In this document: positions 12,018 to 24,400 of the stretch, piece after piece
Position numbering within the stretch: the first letter of the stretch is position 1
How the letters are laid out: the number at the start of each line of letters is the position of its first letter
Assembly (NCBI GenBank): GCA_012845835.1
Contig: JABAKD010000010.1
Coordinates: 5,519,288-5,583,287 of the forward strand
Length of the DNA: 64,000 nt
Direction: 5' to 3'
DNA from: Undaria pinnatifida
Lineage: Eukaryota > Sar > Phaeophyceae > Laminariales > Alariaceae
Notes under the pieces: generated by a model
Databases searched by the model: none
Told to the model about the DNA's origin: nothing
The model's input: only the letters and a program-made list of their open reading frames with translations
Program-made: the position numbers and the translations under genes

Positions 12018-15000
12018 GTGAGAGGGGGGGGGTCGACTCGGCTTGCACTGACACTGCCGCAGAGCATCAGGTACTGCGAACTACCTGGTGAACAGTACAC
12101 CGATTTGGACGGAATTACAAGAATTTCTTACTACTATTAGACTAGTCTGCGTCGACGGCTGATGATGTTACGTATTAGTCTAGACTATACCTTTTTCACG
12201 ATTGATGCTCATATTACTGTAGTACCACAACGGTCTCTATATTTCCGATCATACCGGCACATACTGCTGTACCGCTTTACCGCCCTACATCTGGTACAGA
12301 CAGGTATATACATACCTGAAAGCATGGGTTACATCCGGACCCTCCGCCGTCCGCCCCAAAGGCGGAGATGCCATGCGTCGGCAAAAGCGAACAACAAAAT
12401 GTAGGATAGGGATACATACGGTGAGGATCGCACCTGCCCGAATGGGTCAATTCCGAAAGGAATTGATCTGTGAGTAGATTACGTCTCACTGAAGGAAGGA
12501 TGCCGTCGCAGTTTACTGCTTACTCGTGGGATATGACTTTCCCAACATGTATCAATGCCGGTCGCCCCGGTGGTCACGTTGTTAACCTCGAACACTCTAC
12601 CAAGTTTGGGGTTAGGGGTTCAAATCTAGGAGTTTTTTTTTTCCACAGACATCAACCAAGAGATCGCTTTATAGCGTGGGTAAGCACAAATCGATGCGAG
12701 TCAACGAGGGAAAAAAATGCGGAAATCTTCTCACGAAAGAAAAAGGCGCGTACCGTAGCGGGGAGGGGGGGGAAGTACCTGCTTAGCGACCCCGGGTCTG
12801 AGTTGCGTCTAGGGAGGGAAAAGAAGAAAAAGCACGAAGATAATAGACACAAGGGCTCCGCATGGGTGCCGGCATTCGCCGGCACCCTTGCTCCGGGTAG
12901 TGCAGGGCAGCACTTGGACTTGTTCGATTCAATATTCGATGCAGAGTAAAAAGCGTTACCACACAACACATATACTACGCGTGTAGAACGTAAAGCAATG
13001 CCAAGAGATTGATATAGACCAACAGTGGACTACTTTTTACTTGTGTCGTTTCCTCCGCTTCTCCGTTTCTTGCGTTAATCCGATTCCGACCTTCATCATA
13101 TATATTTCGATATTCACGAGGTTACACACCCCGTAATACGCGCGATCGAAGTATCACACCCAGCTTGCAAAGCTGAGTTTTGATCCAAAAACCATTTTTG
13201 GTCGATCTCACAGCTGAAGTGTATTTCTCATTTTTTATAATAGATTTCGATCGTATAAATCCGAGCCCACGCAGACTGACCCTTTAGTCTGGCCACGAAG
13301 AGATGTTTCGAGTGCATTTCTTGACGTTTCGACTCAACCAAGCAATCAGGGCCAGCAGAGGGATGGCCAAATGTTTGCTGCATGTTCTCTACGTAGCGAC
13401 TAACTGGCAGGCGCGCACTGAGCCAGCTTCTGCTACTACTGCATGCATGATGCCATAATAAAATACGCGCGATCGGAGTATCACGCACAGCTTGCAAATA
13501 TGAGTTTGGACAAAATCTTTGATCTCACAGCAGCTGGAATGTTTTTTTCTTTCATGATATCTAGATCCAACGCTCGCAGACGGACTGTGTCTCCGTGTGT
13601 GTATAGTGATCGTGGAGAGTCCTGCTGACGGTATTCTAGGCGTGAAACACGGTGTCGCTGGCTTCGTGATTCAGTTCCTCGAATGCTATTATAACAATGC
13701 AGCTACTTGTTGCTGTAGACCACTCTCGTCTGGTTGATGGAATATTAGTAGTACGCGGTAGCATTGAACTAATAATTTCGGTAGTTAAGAATTTCAGGCT
13801 CGATCGAGTTTTAGACGAAAATATAAACATAAAATTCCTGGTATGGCCTTTCAATCTGATTGCTGGTCGCTCATTGGCCGGAGATCGTACATAAAATAAC
13901 CGTCATCTGGGGACGATAGGACCCATTCCCAGAATCATAATCCATTCACATATATACAACTCCGACAACCCGGGAACGAACACGGATGTATCAACAGGAT
14001 TGATACCTCCCCGCGCATAGTGTGGAAATCCCTAATGCCACCGACCGGCCGATCTCTAATTGGTTGGGGTTCGTATATTATAGAGCCATCTTCACCAGGG
14101 GACGATAGGGTCCCATCCCCTGTCCAGGATTCATTCCATATATCTAAAAATTAGACAAACGGAGAAAGAAAACCGAGCTCTCTCGGGTCGACACCACCCC
14201 TGACAGTGTGGAAACCCCAGTTCCATTGGCTAGAATCGCTGATTGGTTCGAGCTCCACAGCGGCCCCCCACTCTAGTAGGAGGATGATAGAAGCTCACCA
14301 ACCGATGGGAGGCAGTTCCGTCGCACACGGGAGAGATAAAGCCCCCGTCCCCGGTTCAGAAATCCTCCGAATATCTACAGCCCCAGCAATGCGGGAACTA
14401 TAACAATGATCTCCCGGGTCGATATACCTCCCCGCACGGCGTGTCAACCCCGACTCCATTGGCTTTTGTCTCGTGATTGACTGGTAGGCTTTGACCCAAT
14501 AAGCTCACAATTATTTCGACGGAGTCGGATTTTCTCGCATACTTCTCGCATGCGGCAAAATTTCGCAATACGAGCACAGTTCAATGAATTATTTGCATGA
14601 TAGGTCACACAAAAAAATGATTTTGAGCCTATATTAGGTTCGCGTGCCGAGCAAACACGCTCAAAATGAGGACGAGAAACACTTGAACAGCAACAGCAGG
14701 ACCGAACACAACATAAATGGACGAATTAGAGCCTTTTGTATGTAGGGTTCAGGGCCCCCCGGTTTTATAAGCACATGTAGTTTCATACAAAAAATGGGGT
14801 GTTCAAAGAAAAACGACATAATAATATGTGGAACTAAGCCTGGCACGACTCGAGCATAATAACCAACCGTGGAAAAAAGCCTGAAATTAGGCCAAAATAG
14901 TGTGTATTTGACTCACTGGCATAATGGTCGAATAATCATGGAATTCTTGCTGTGCCCGAATAATCACCTATTTATCACTTATGCGGCCCCGAACAAAACC

Positions 15001-18000
15001 GCTGAAAATTCCGACTTCATTCGCTTATTGGGTCAGAAACCTAAGCTCGCTGATATTTTCGCGAGTTTCTTGCATACTACTCGCGTAGGGCAAAAAAATG
15101 CCATGCGAACGCAATTCGTACCAAACACTCGACCTCGTGATGAATCTATGCAGTTGGTGCCCAGAGCCTCACAATAAAGCCATTCGGGATCATAAGAAGA
15201 GCAGTCGCCATGTCCCGGCATGCTATCAGCCATATATATTGCCCACAACAGATAAGAGCAATGAGCGCCTGCTTCGGCTTGACACAGGGTGATCTTTAGT
15301 CGGAATATAATACCAATTTTCTTCCTTCTCTGTCTTTTCCATTATTTTCTTTTTTCCAATTGACTTTCGTCTGACGTGCGTATGCGTAGTGATAGATACC
15401 ACGAGATATTTGTGCAGAAGATCCCTACTTTTTATGATACTGCTTTATCGTCGATTGCTGTGGCGCGCAGGAGATATTGTCAAGAATATCAGTATTACTT
15501 TGTATCATCGGTAAATTCCTGGCGAACACGACACGAGATGACATTTTCAAGAAAGATCCCTATATTTTATTTTACTGCCATCAATAGATTGCTAGCGCAC
15601 ACGATGTATTGACCAGCAACAACAACAACAGTCAGCAGCCATCGCAATTCTTGCAACCACACAACAAAGCGTTCGAAACACTACTAACTACCTTGATAAC
15701 CATAGCTACCTTCAGAAGTGCATCCACGTTTCGTTTGTGGGGATAAATATGCGTGCAAATTAGTGTGGAATATTTATTATGCGGTCTGAAAAGATGGATG
15801 GTTGATCGTGGACCAATATATACGGAACGACTCTTTGGAGCGGATATGAAAACTACTGACAAGACGTTGTTTCTCGTTCTGCGATTTTTAAAAGCGACGC
15901 CGTTCGTTGTTGTGTTTGCTTTTTCTTATGGTCTGGCCTGCTTTGTTGTGTTCTCATTCCCGGTACGCAAACATTTCACTTGCTTTATACCTTGATTAAT
16001 TGCGATTGTTTGGTTTACTCTGTCTTACAGTCTGTGACTACATAATAGTAAGTTGTATCTCTCTATATTGAAGAATCAGCACGGACACTGGGTGTAATGA
16101 TGTTGTTGGGGAGGGAGCGGCCCCCCTCGAAGACAACCAACGCTCGAACAAAGGTATTTAACCTTGAAATCCGGTATCGAAAAGCAACGACACGGCAGTC
16201 AGTCGTACGATGTGCACAATAGGCCAAACGCTTCGAGGTGTGACCATGAAAAAAGTGTGGTGGGGACGAAATAAGAAGCCAAAATGGAAATGATGCCAAC
16301 TTGGAAATAAATGTTTCCCATATGACTCTACGTTCAAGCTCTGCATGTGTCAAGATCCAAGAATAGCTCGGGCGTATACCACCCAAAGTACAACATTTGC
16401 GCACTTCTCGCTTGTCTCGCTCAGCCCACGTACCCGATCCCGGCCAGGTGCGGAAGGGATACGGCAGGGCGAGGGGCGCTTGAGCCGCCCCCCGAATGAT
16501 GGCGCTCGAACGAAGCTATTTGACCGAGAATTCCAGTTCCGAGAATCGCATACTGAGGCCGAGACGGAAAAAAACTCCTGACCGAATCCCCGAAAAAAAG
16601 AATGATCATATAGAAATTTATGATGAGCAAAAAAAAGAAGATCGAATTAAAAACAGACCGGCACAGCGTTCAACAAGCAAGCGCGTGGCGTTAAGAGTAT
16701 TTCCAGAGCAGGAGCTCATCTACTACCTATATATTGAACGGGAACCGCATCAAAGACCACACTCGTACGATGTACGGCGCAATCCTCCCCAAACCAGGAC
16801 CGTCCTCCTCCAGTCTCAAGAAATTTGTCTTGGCCAACATCTGCCTGATAGCACTCGAAATCGCTGCATCAACGTGGCCCAGGGTAGAAACACTTTTTGC
16901 ACGTCGGGCGGGGACGACCCTCTGCGGGATCGTCCCTGCTACCCACCTAGCAGAAGTTACTTACATCCTGATGTATGTTTAGGCAGTGGTTTTTGTCGTC
17001 GACTGTTATCAGCCACGTCTTGGTCGAGAGTGAGCTCCTAGGGAGAGGTGGTGGAGGACCTCGGATGGACAGAAATGGCTCCGTACTCCGTGCGGATGAT
17101 TGTGGACTTTGATACGGCACTCAAAGCTCTGCTGTAAAAATACCCTTGTACCCTTGTTTGAACGCTGGGCCGGTGCGTATTGATACCTACTGGCGGAAAG
17201 TCAGATAATCTACAAAACAAATACGTCGAAGTAAGAGTGAGCAGTCAACTACGTACGACAACAGCATCTCGCGAATAAATCGAATTTGGACCTGCGCTTT
17301 TCCTGAAGAAGTCCAATATTCCATCTAGCATGGCGTTTTCGAATAGTGCTCCTTAGTATGGCTTTCCCTTGACAAGGGGTTGGTCAAGACCGCGATTGAT
17401 TTCGATGCGCTAGTTACTCTCCATATTAACTGGCAGAGTGCGCAATTCCAACTGGCCTATGACACGACGCTGACCAGACGCCAGGATAGACCAAGTGCAA
17501 GGCCAATGCCCTCGCTTCAAATACCACGGGGAAAAATCACGATAAATATGGAACACGCGTGGCCAACGTATCACGCAGCTTGCGCAGCTCAGTACATGTC
17601 GACCTCGCCGTCGACGGTTTCATTACAAAACAAAACGCCTTTCGAGTCGACGAAGGCAGTTAGTTCACTTGCGACCTCCGTGACGTATAACCCTCAGCCG
17701 TGACGTGTAGCCCTCAATCGTCACGTTGAACCCTCAGTCGTCACTTTTGAACCTTTTGTAGCCGTCAAGTGTAACCCTTAACCTCACGAGAAACCGTCAG
17801 TCGTCACTTGTAACCCAAAATCTTCACTTGCAATCCTCAGTCGTCGCGCGTAATCCTTAATCGTCACATCTAACCCTCAGTCGTCACATCTAGCCCTTAA
17901 TTGTCACGTTTAATCCTCAATCATCGCGGGTAACCCTCAATAGCTACGTGCAACTGTTAATCCTTGCGGATAATCCTTAACCGTCATGTGTAGCACTCAG

Positions 18001-21000
18001 TCGCCACGTGTAACCCTCAATCGTCACATCTAACCCTCAATCGGCACTTGTAACCCTCTATCGTCACGTCTAACCGTCAATCCTCACGCGTAATCCTCGA
18101 TCGTCACATCTATCCCACAATCATCGCGTGCAATCCTCAGTTTTCACGTTGAATCCTCAATCGTCGGGTGCAACCCTCAATCACCATGTGCAACCTTTAA
18201 GAACCCTCAATGATGACCTGCACCTTCGCCTGCCGCGGTTTGGCTACAGGTAAGGGGGCTAAGACCAAGGGGCCGCCGGGGCAGCAAAAGATGCCCGAGC
18301 TCGCCGACTACGTCAAGGTACCTACAGCACGCGCAGGAAAATGTACTATAAGAGGTCGAGCTGCTTTCGTTGTACGCACCAAGCCTAGCATTTCAGATAG
18401 CGTGAGAGTCTTCAGATGGCGTAAAAGTCGCGTGGGGAATAGGTCCTTTCGTTTTTGCAGTAATCTAGTCCATGAGTCGAAGGAAGTCAGCATGCACCCC
18501 GACGTGAAACCACGAGAGGGAGGTGACAAGTCTAGTAGGCCATACTAGGGACAGTCGCTCTCTCGAAAACGGTTGTGAACACCTCTGAGCGCGACTCCAA
18601 TGTTGTCGTCACATACGTTTGCTGAAAACAGCGAATCGCACGTCGAGTAGGACAAGATAGAGCCCACGTACCACCTACCATGCGGAGTCTTATGCCGCCC
18701 CGAACCGTGATTATCTAACAAACCGCGCCGTTGGTTGGTGCAGCTGTTTTTTGGTTGACCGTTGCGACACTGACCTACCGATGTTGCACACCAAAGTGCT
18801 CTTGAGAATGGGCGATTTTTTAGGAGTCTAGGCGTTCAAGACGTTTGGGGCCGACAGGATTAGTATATTCTAACAGGAGTATTGTGGCAGAAAAATTACT
18901 TGCTGTGCTGGTGCCTCTAGGCATTGGTGAGACCCACACGCAGATGTAGTGGTCGCACATGATCTGACAGAGGCCTCACACGATAAAATTGGTAGTTTGG
19001 ATGGGCTCGTTGTAGATAATGGCGGCCAAAGACCCTGACGAGGATGTCTCTCGGTCACTTCGGTCTCTCCAAACCGGTTCCCTCGCACCCAACGCAGAAA
19101 AACATCAGAGCTCTAGGACGTCGTGCTGTTTTTCTATCAACACTCCTAAGGCGCCAAAGCTCGCTCACTGCTAACGCACATTATTTAGGGGCATTGTAAA
19201 CCAGAGGGTGTTTATGATCCGATATAGGTGCTGGCTTGTACCTGCATTGCTGGGTACCCGTGCCAAAGTTTCCACAGATACCGCCAGTAGTGGGACTTAA
19301 AGCCAAGTACCCTCTAGGGGAAACACTGGGGGTACTGCTAAAATACCGGTAGTATATTGGTAGCTGTACCTTCATGCTGCGAGTATCCACAATACTACAT
19401 ACTCTCCTATACTTAAAGTGTACTCGGAGTATGAAGTATGCTGGGAGCATCCGTGATCCCCTTCAGCCGCCACGACGTAGACCCAACTTCGCGTTGTTCT
19501 GAAGATACACCTGTGCTGTCGTGTGTGTATTTTTCTACTCAGCTGCGGGATTTCACCGGTGCCGTAACGCTGCTGGAGTTCAACCGCCGATCAGCGGAAG
19601 ACGAAACGCTGGAGGATACCCTCATGTGGCTAGGCTACTGCTCGTTTCACCTAGGGAACTACCAAAAAGCAATCGATGCGTATAAGGTAAGGCGGGAAAA
19701 GTAAGGGAGTTACTCCCAAGGGTTAGATGCAAACCTACCGTAGGTCCGTTGACATTGGAGGATACCCTCGTATGGCCAGGCTACTGCTCGTTTCACCTGG
19801 AGAACTATCAGAGACCAATCAATGCGTACATGTTGCGGGGGCTCCCCTCAAGGGCTGGATACAAACCTAGGCCTGATGAGACGGGATCGCCCGCGTCTCA
19901 AGGTCCAGCACGTGGATGTTACGATGGGTGTATTCATGGTCAGTACACGCGGGTTGTGCTTGCTTTGTTGCTTTGTGTCTGCCTCTCTTCTCAGCTCTGC
20001 ACCTGGAAACAGTACGCAGAGGGTTTACGATCTGCAGCAATCGTCTATATATTGTGCCGGTATGTGCACTATAGAGGGAATTACCGGCACTATATCGGCA
20101 ACCGGCACTACTCCCCATACTGACACTACTGCTTGTTCCCATCTGTGCCAAGCCATTTCGCAGTCGTTACATGCAGCGGGTAACCGGCACGACTCAACCG
20201 GCACTTTAGGAGGGCCAGTACTGTTCCTGGGAAGTAGGTTTTAATTTATGCTGCATCCTCCTCGCCACCATACGGCCGTTGAGTTACACGACTAAACTAC
20301 GAAAAACTCTAGCATACTCACTTGACAAGAACGTCTTTTTATTACAGCATAAATATTTAACTCTAACACACGCACGCCTACAGGAGTGGGTGGACCTTCC
20401 CCCGCCCCCGTTCTTGACCATACACCGAAAGGATGCCCACAGGAAAGGAACGTCTCGCCACACCTTCTTGCTCACAAAATCGAAAATAATGTCGTACGTC
20501 GTAAAAGCATCGGCCGTGTGTGTATACATGCGCAAGGCGGTACGGCACGGCAGTTCAGCATGAAGCACCGCGTGCAGTCTTGTTTGCCGCCGGCATCGTT
20601 TCCCTCAAAATGATTACATTAACAAATTATTTCACCCCGTCATCACTACCCGTGTAACATGTACACGACAGAGGCGTTAAGGTAAACCGTTTTTTGGCAA
20701 ACTATTTTCTGAATGACGGTGCATTGATAAAATCGTCCGAATTTCAGTTGTTGTTTTTCTTTTGGCAATGAGAAACGCTTCTTACACCTAAGCCATGGGT
20801 TTGTTCATCGGTGGCAGATTTTTTTCAGATTTCTCAAAGTTTTTGCGTCAGAAGGGTATAGCATTAATACTATTAATACTGTAGAGCTCTTCAACTGGTT
20901 AAGAACCTCAGAAAAAAAATATGGCAAATATTTTTTTTTGCCGTAGCGTATGCCATCATATCATCCCGGCTTCAAGCCGTAAAGCGTGATACTCGACAAA

Positions 21001-21353
21001 TAGATAGATCACCACTGATGGACGGGATGAAGTGACGATGTCATGAATGCTTAACATCGCTTTTTTTTTGCGCGCAAACCGTGTGTCCTTGGCCGTGGTG
21101 CGCGTCCACGGCGGTGCTACTATGATGCAGGAGCTTGAATCGATCGGTGGTCCTAAAGAGGCTACCCTTTATCTGGCGTGCTGCTACTACTACATGCAGA
21201 TGTTCGACAAGGTAGGGGTCTATCCTTCATGTTGCTACTCCTACTACTGGTACGTGCAGATGTTCGACAAGGTAGATGCTTCGAAGTAGGAGGATACCCT
21301 TTACGTAGTTGTGCTTCTTCTTCTACTACTACTACTACTACTACTAGTACTAG

Positions 21354-21431
<78 letters not shown>

Positions 21432-21440
21432 CACTACTAT

Positions 21441-21478
<38 letters not shown>

Positions 21479-24400
21479 TTATCGTGTTTCTGCTAAAAGC
21501 AGATGTTCGGCAAGGAAAAGCAGACTCCTGCGGCGCCGTTTTTATACCAAGATCTGTGAGCCACAGTTGCGTAGCAGCTTTCTAACTATCGTTGTGCCGG
21601 CAAACGTATAGAGTCCGTCCCTCGTTGATCCACGGAAGCGTGTACAGCACAGGCCACCCAACAAGAAACAGGGCAATAAAAAATCCTCGCTGATATTTAC
21701 AGGAAAATAATCAGGGCTTTTCATGGGTCATGCGTAACCCGACCCACGGGCCGGGTCAGTAGGTTTCTAGACTCTCGTGGGTTGAGTCGGGTCAGGCCAG
21801 CAGGTCTCACGTGACGGTTCGGGTCGGACCAGGAGGTTTTGAAATCTCACGGGTTGGGTCAGGTCGGTTCGGATCACTCTGACCCGACCCGACCCGCGAA
21901 AAGCGACCTGGGACCCGTAAAAAGTCCCTGAAAATATTAACTTCGGGAGCCGTTACACTGAAGGTAGTGCAGAGCGCACCTTCTCCAAAATAAGAAACCT
22001 AACCTGAGCCGGAATTCCTGTTTCTCATTGGGTGCCTCTGCATGGTATGTGGGCATCTCTCTATCTCTCGTTCCGGCGACCGGCATGCGCTACGGTAGAT
22101 AGGCACCCATGTTTTTCTGAGGCGTTATTCTCGATTTAGAGAAGCTCTACACCTCTCATCCAAAAGCTGATTTAAAAAAAAAAAAAAAATGCACACCGCG
22201 ATGAACATTCCCCCATATGGCGCTATCATACCAGGTAGCTATTTAACCCATTTCCAACTCCTAACCTAACCTTAAGCTGTACCAGTCTAACTCCAAGTGA
22301 CTTGTCCCCATGTCGGAAGTGCGGTGCTAATAAGGCCTAACGAAAAAGAATTGCAAGATATGATAGCATTCCGACGAAAATGGGCTAAGAAGCGCCCCGT
22401 CTTTCATAAACTAATCTAGTAGAAAAAAAACTGCTACCCCTAGGCTAGCACGCGTCAACCGAATTAACTTCACACTACACATGACACGTGCGTGGAAACA
22501 TCCAGGGCTTTCCACGGGTCATAACCCGGCCTGCGTGCCGGGTCAGATTCCTTTTTTAATTTTGCGGGTCGAGTCGGGACAGGTCAGGAGATGTTCGAAA
22601 TGTCATGGGTCGGGCCGAGTCGGGCAAGGAGGTTTTCACATGTAACGAGTCGGGCTGGGCCACCTTGATCCGATCCGACCCGACCCGCGAGAAGAGATCC
22701 GACCCGCGAAAAGCCGGGAAAGTATCGTGAGCTTAATTAACCATTTTGGCACTGCAGAAGGTAATCCCACTCATTTTCAAAGGCATTTTGGTCCTTCAAT
22801 CGAGGGACGAAGTCGAAGAGTATATCCCGGAGCAGGGGGGGGAGGGGTGAAAATCAGAAAGTGTACCTTTCCCGTTGCGCTCAATTGTTTTTTCCCGCTC
22901 TGACCGATGATGACGGATATCAATTAACCTTGACCGCTCTTAAACGACGAACGCCGCGTCATAGCTGTCGGAAGGGAAGGAGGAAGGCCGTAAGCCGACA
23001 TGTCACCAAGGCTACGGTGCGGAGGAGTACGTTTAGGGACTTTGGTTTCAGTGGCTGATGGCCACTCGTGCGAGCGGCTACCCTGTTGTTGCTTTTCAAG
23101 TTGTCGCGCTTTTCGTGTTTGTAAAATTTTGTGAAAATCCGCCGCTCATCTGTTTTGTTTTTATCCTGCTCGAAAATGGAAAAAAAGGGTGAGTAACCGC
23201 CCCTACTGCTGTAGTCTCGGTCGTGTGCTCGTGCGAAGGAAAGCACATGCCATGGTTAGAGGTGCACCGGTTGTTGTCTGAGGCTCCATACTCATGTGAG
23301 CAGACTATTTTCCCCCACCCAAGAACTGATTTCGAGAAAGGGGAAAGTACCACGAGCCCCGATAAACAATCCCTACCATGGCCTATGTGTACAAAACAAA
23401 ACCAAAAATCGTGCCGCAAAGAAAAAAAAGTGACATTTGCGACGATATTGGATCAAGGACCCCCGTCATTCAGGCTTCCCCCCCCAAAAAAAAGCTCTAC
23501 GTCTACCGTAGCCCGTGTCGGAAGCCTAACCCCGTTACGCTTGAATTTGATCACCACGAATGGCTGATAACAGCGTGACGCGAGTCGACGAGGGAGAAAG
23601 TGCTAAGAATTGCGTACCGTAGTGGGGAGGGGGGGGAAGAGCCTGCTTAGTGACCCCGAAGAATATGAGTTACGCCTAGGGAGGGAGAACAAAAATATAA
23701 AAAAGCACGAACAGAATATGTAGGATGAGCAAAAAGCAAAACAAACAAACAAACGAACTCGACCGTTCCACAACGACGAACAGCGCCATGTCTGTAACAC
23801 CGTGGGACAACCCGTAACCAACATGCGCTCGTGCGAATCTTACCCAAAAACACCGGCAGGCGCAGGAAGCCGGCAAAAGCGGCCCAGAGTGCGCCCTCAA
23901 GAACCGGTTACTTTTCCACGTCTCGCACAAGCTTTTGGACGAGAACAAGCTGATGACGTATCACCAGAAGCTGAGCGATACCAACGAGGACCAGCTCTCT
24001 CTCGCGGCGATACACTATCTCCGGAGCCATTTCCAGGAGGTGCGTGGGTGTAGTTTGCGGAAAATAGTTTGGAAGCGTTCATACCTCGGACAAATCACGA
24101 TCTAGATCATATCGATAACATAGATCATAGTTCATATAGGTCATGTGGGTCATGTAGGTCATATAGATCATATGGATTATATAGATCGCATAAGTCATGT
24201 AGGTCATATAGATCGTATACATCATATATATCATATATATAATTTAGATCATATATATGCATATGTACCATTTTGATTTTTTTGCCTAGTCCGTCCCTTT
24301 TTCTCCGCCGGCGCAGAGTTTTTTTGTGTGCTTTCTTCTGCAATGCGATCAGACTACCCGTCGGTATATTACCAGCCGTGTGCCGGGCTCATGGGACGTC

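Noticed and set aside
12470-12949. Open frame of 159 codons over the SINE at 12.6 kb
   Set aside because: It reads through SINE sequence including the tRNA-like head, so it is not a host gene.
17684-18200. Regular short repeats resembling a CRISPR array
   Set aside because: Units are head-to-tail with an 18-bp period and no unique spacers. The context is a spliced eukaryotic gene, so it is a minisatellite.
18210-18548. Open frame from the ATG at 18,210 as a single-exon gene
   Set aside because: Only its part up to 18,317 is conserved (IFT56 exon 2). Beyond the donor the frame is intron sequence.
21162-21496. Long open frames of poly-Val, poly-Thr or poly-Leu
   Set aside because: They are the six frames of a TAC microsatellite in an IFT56 intron.
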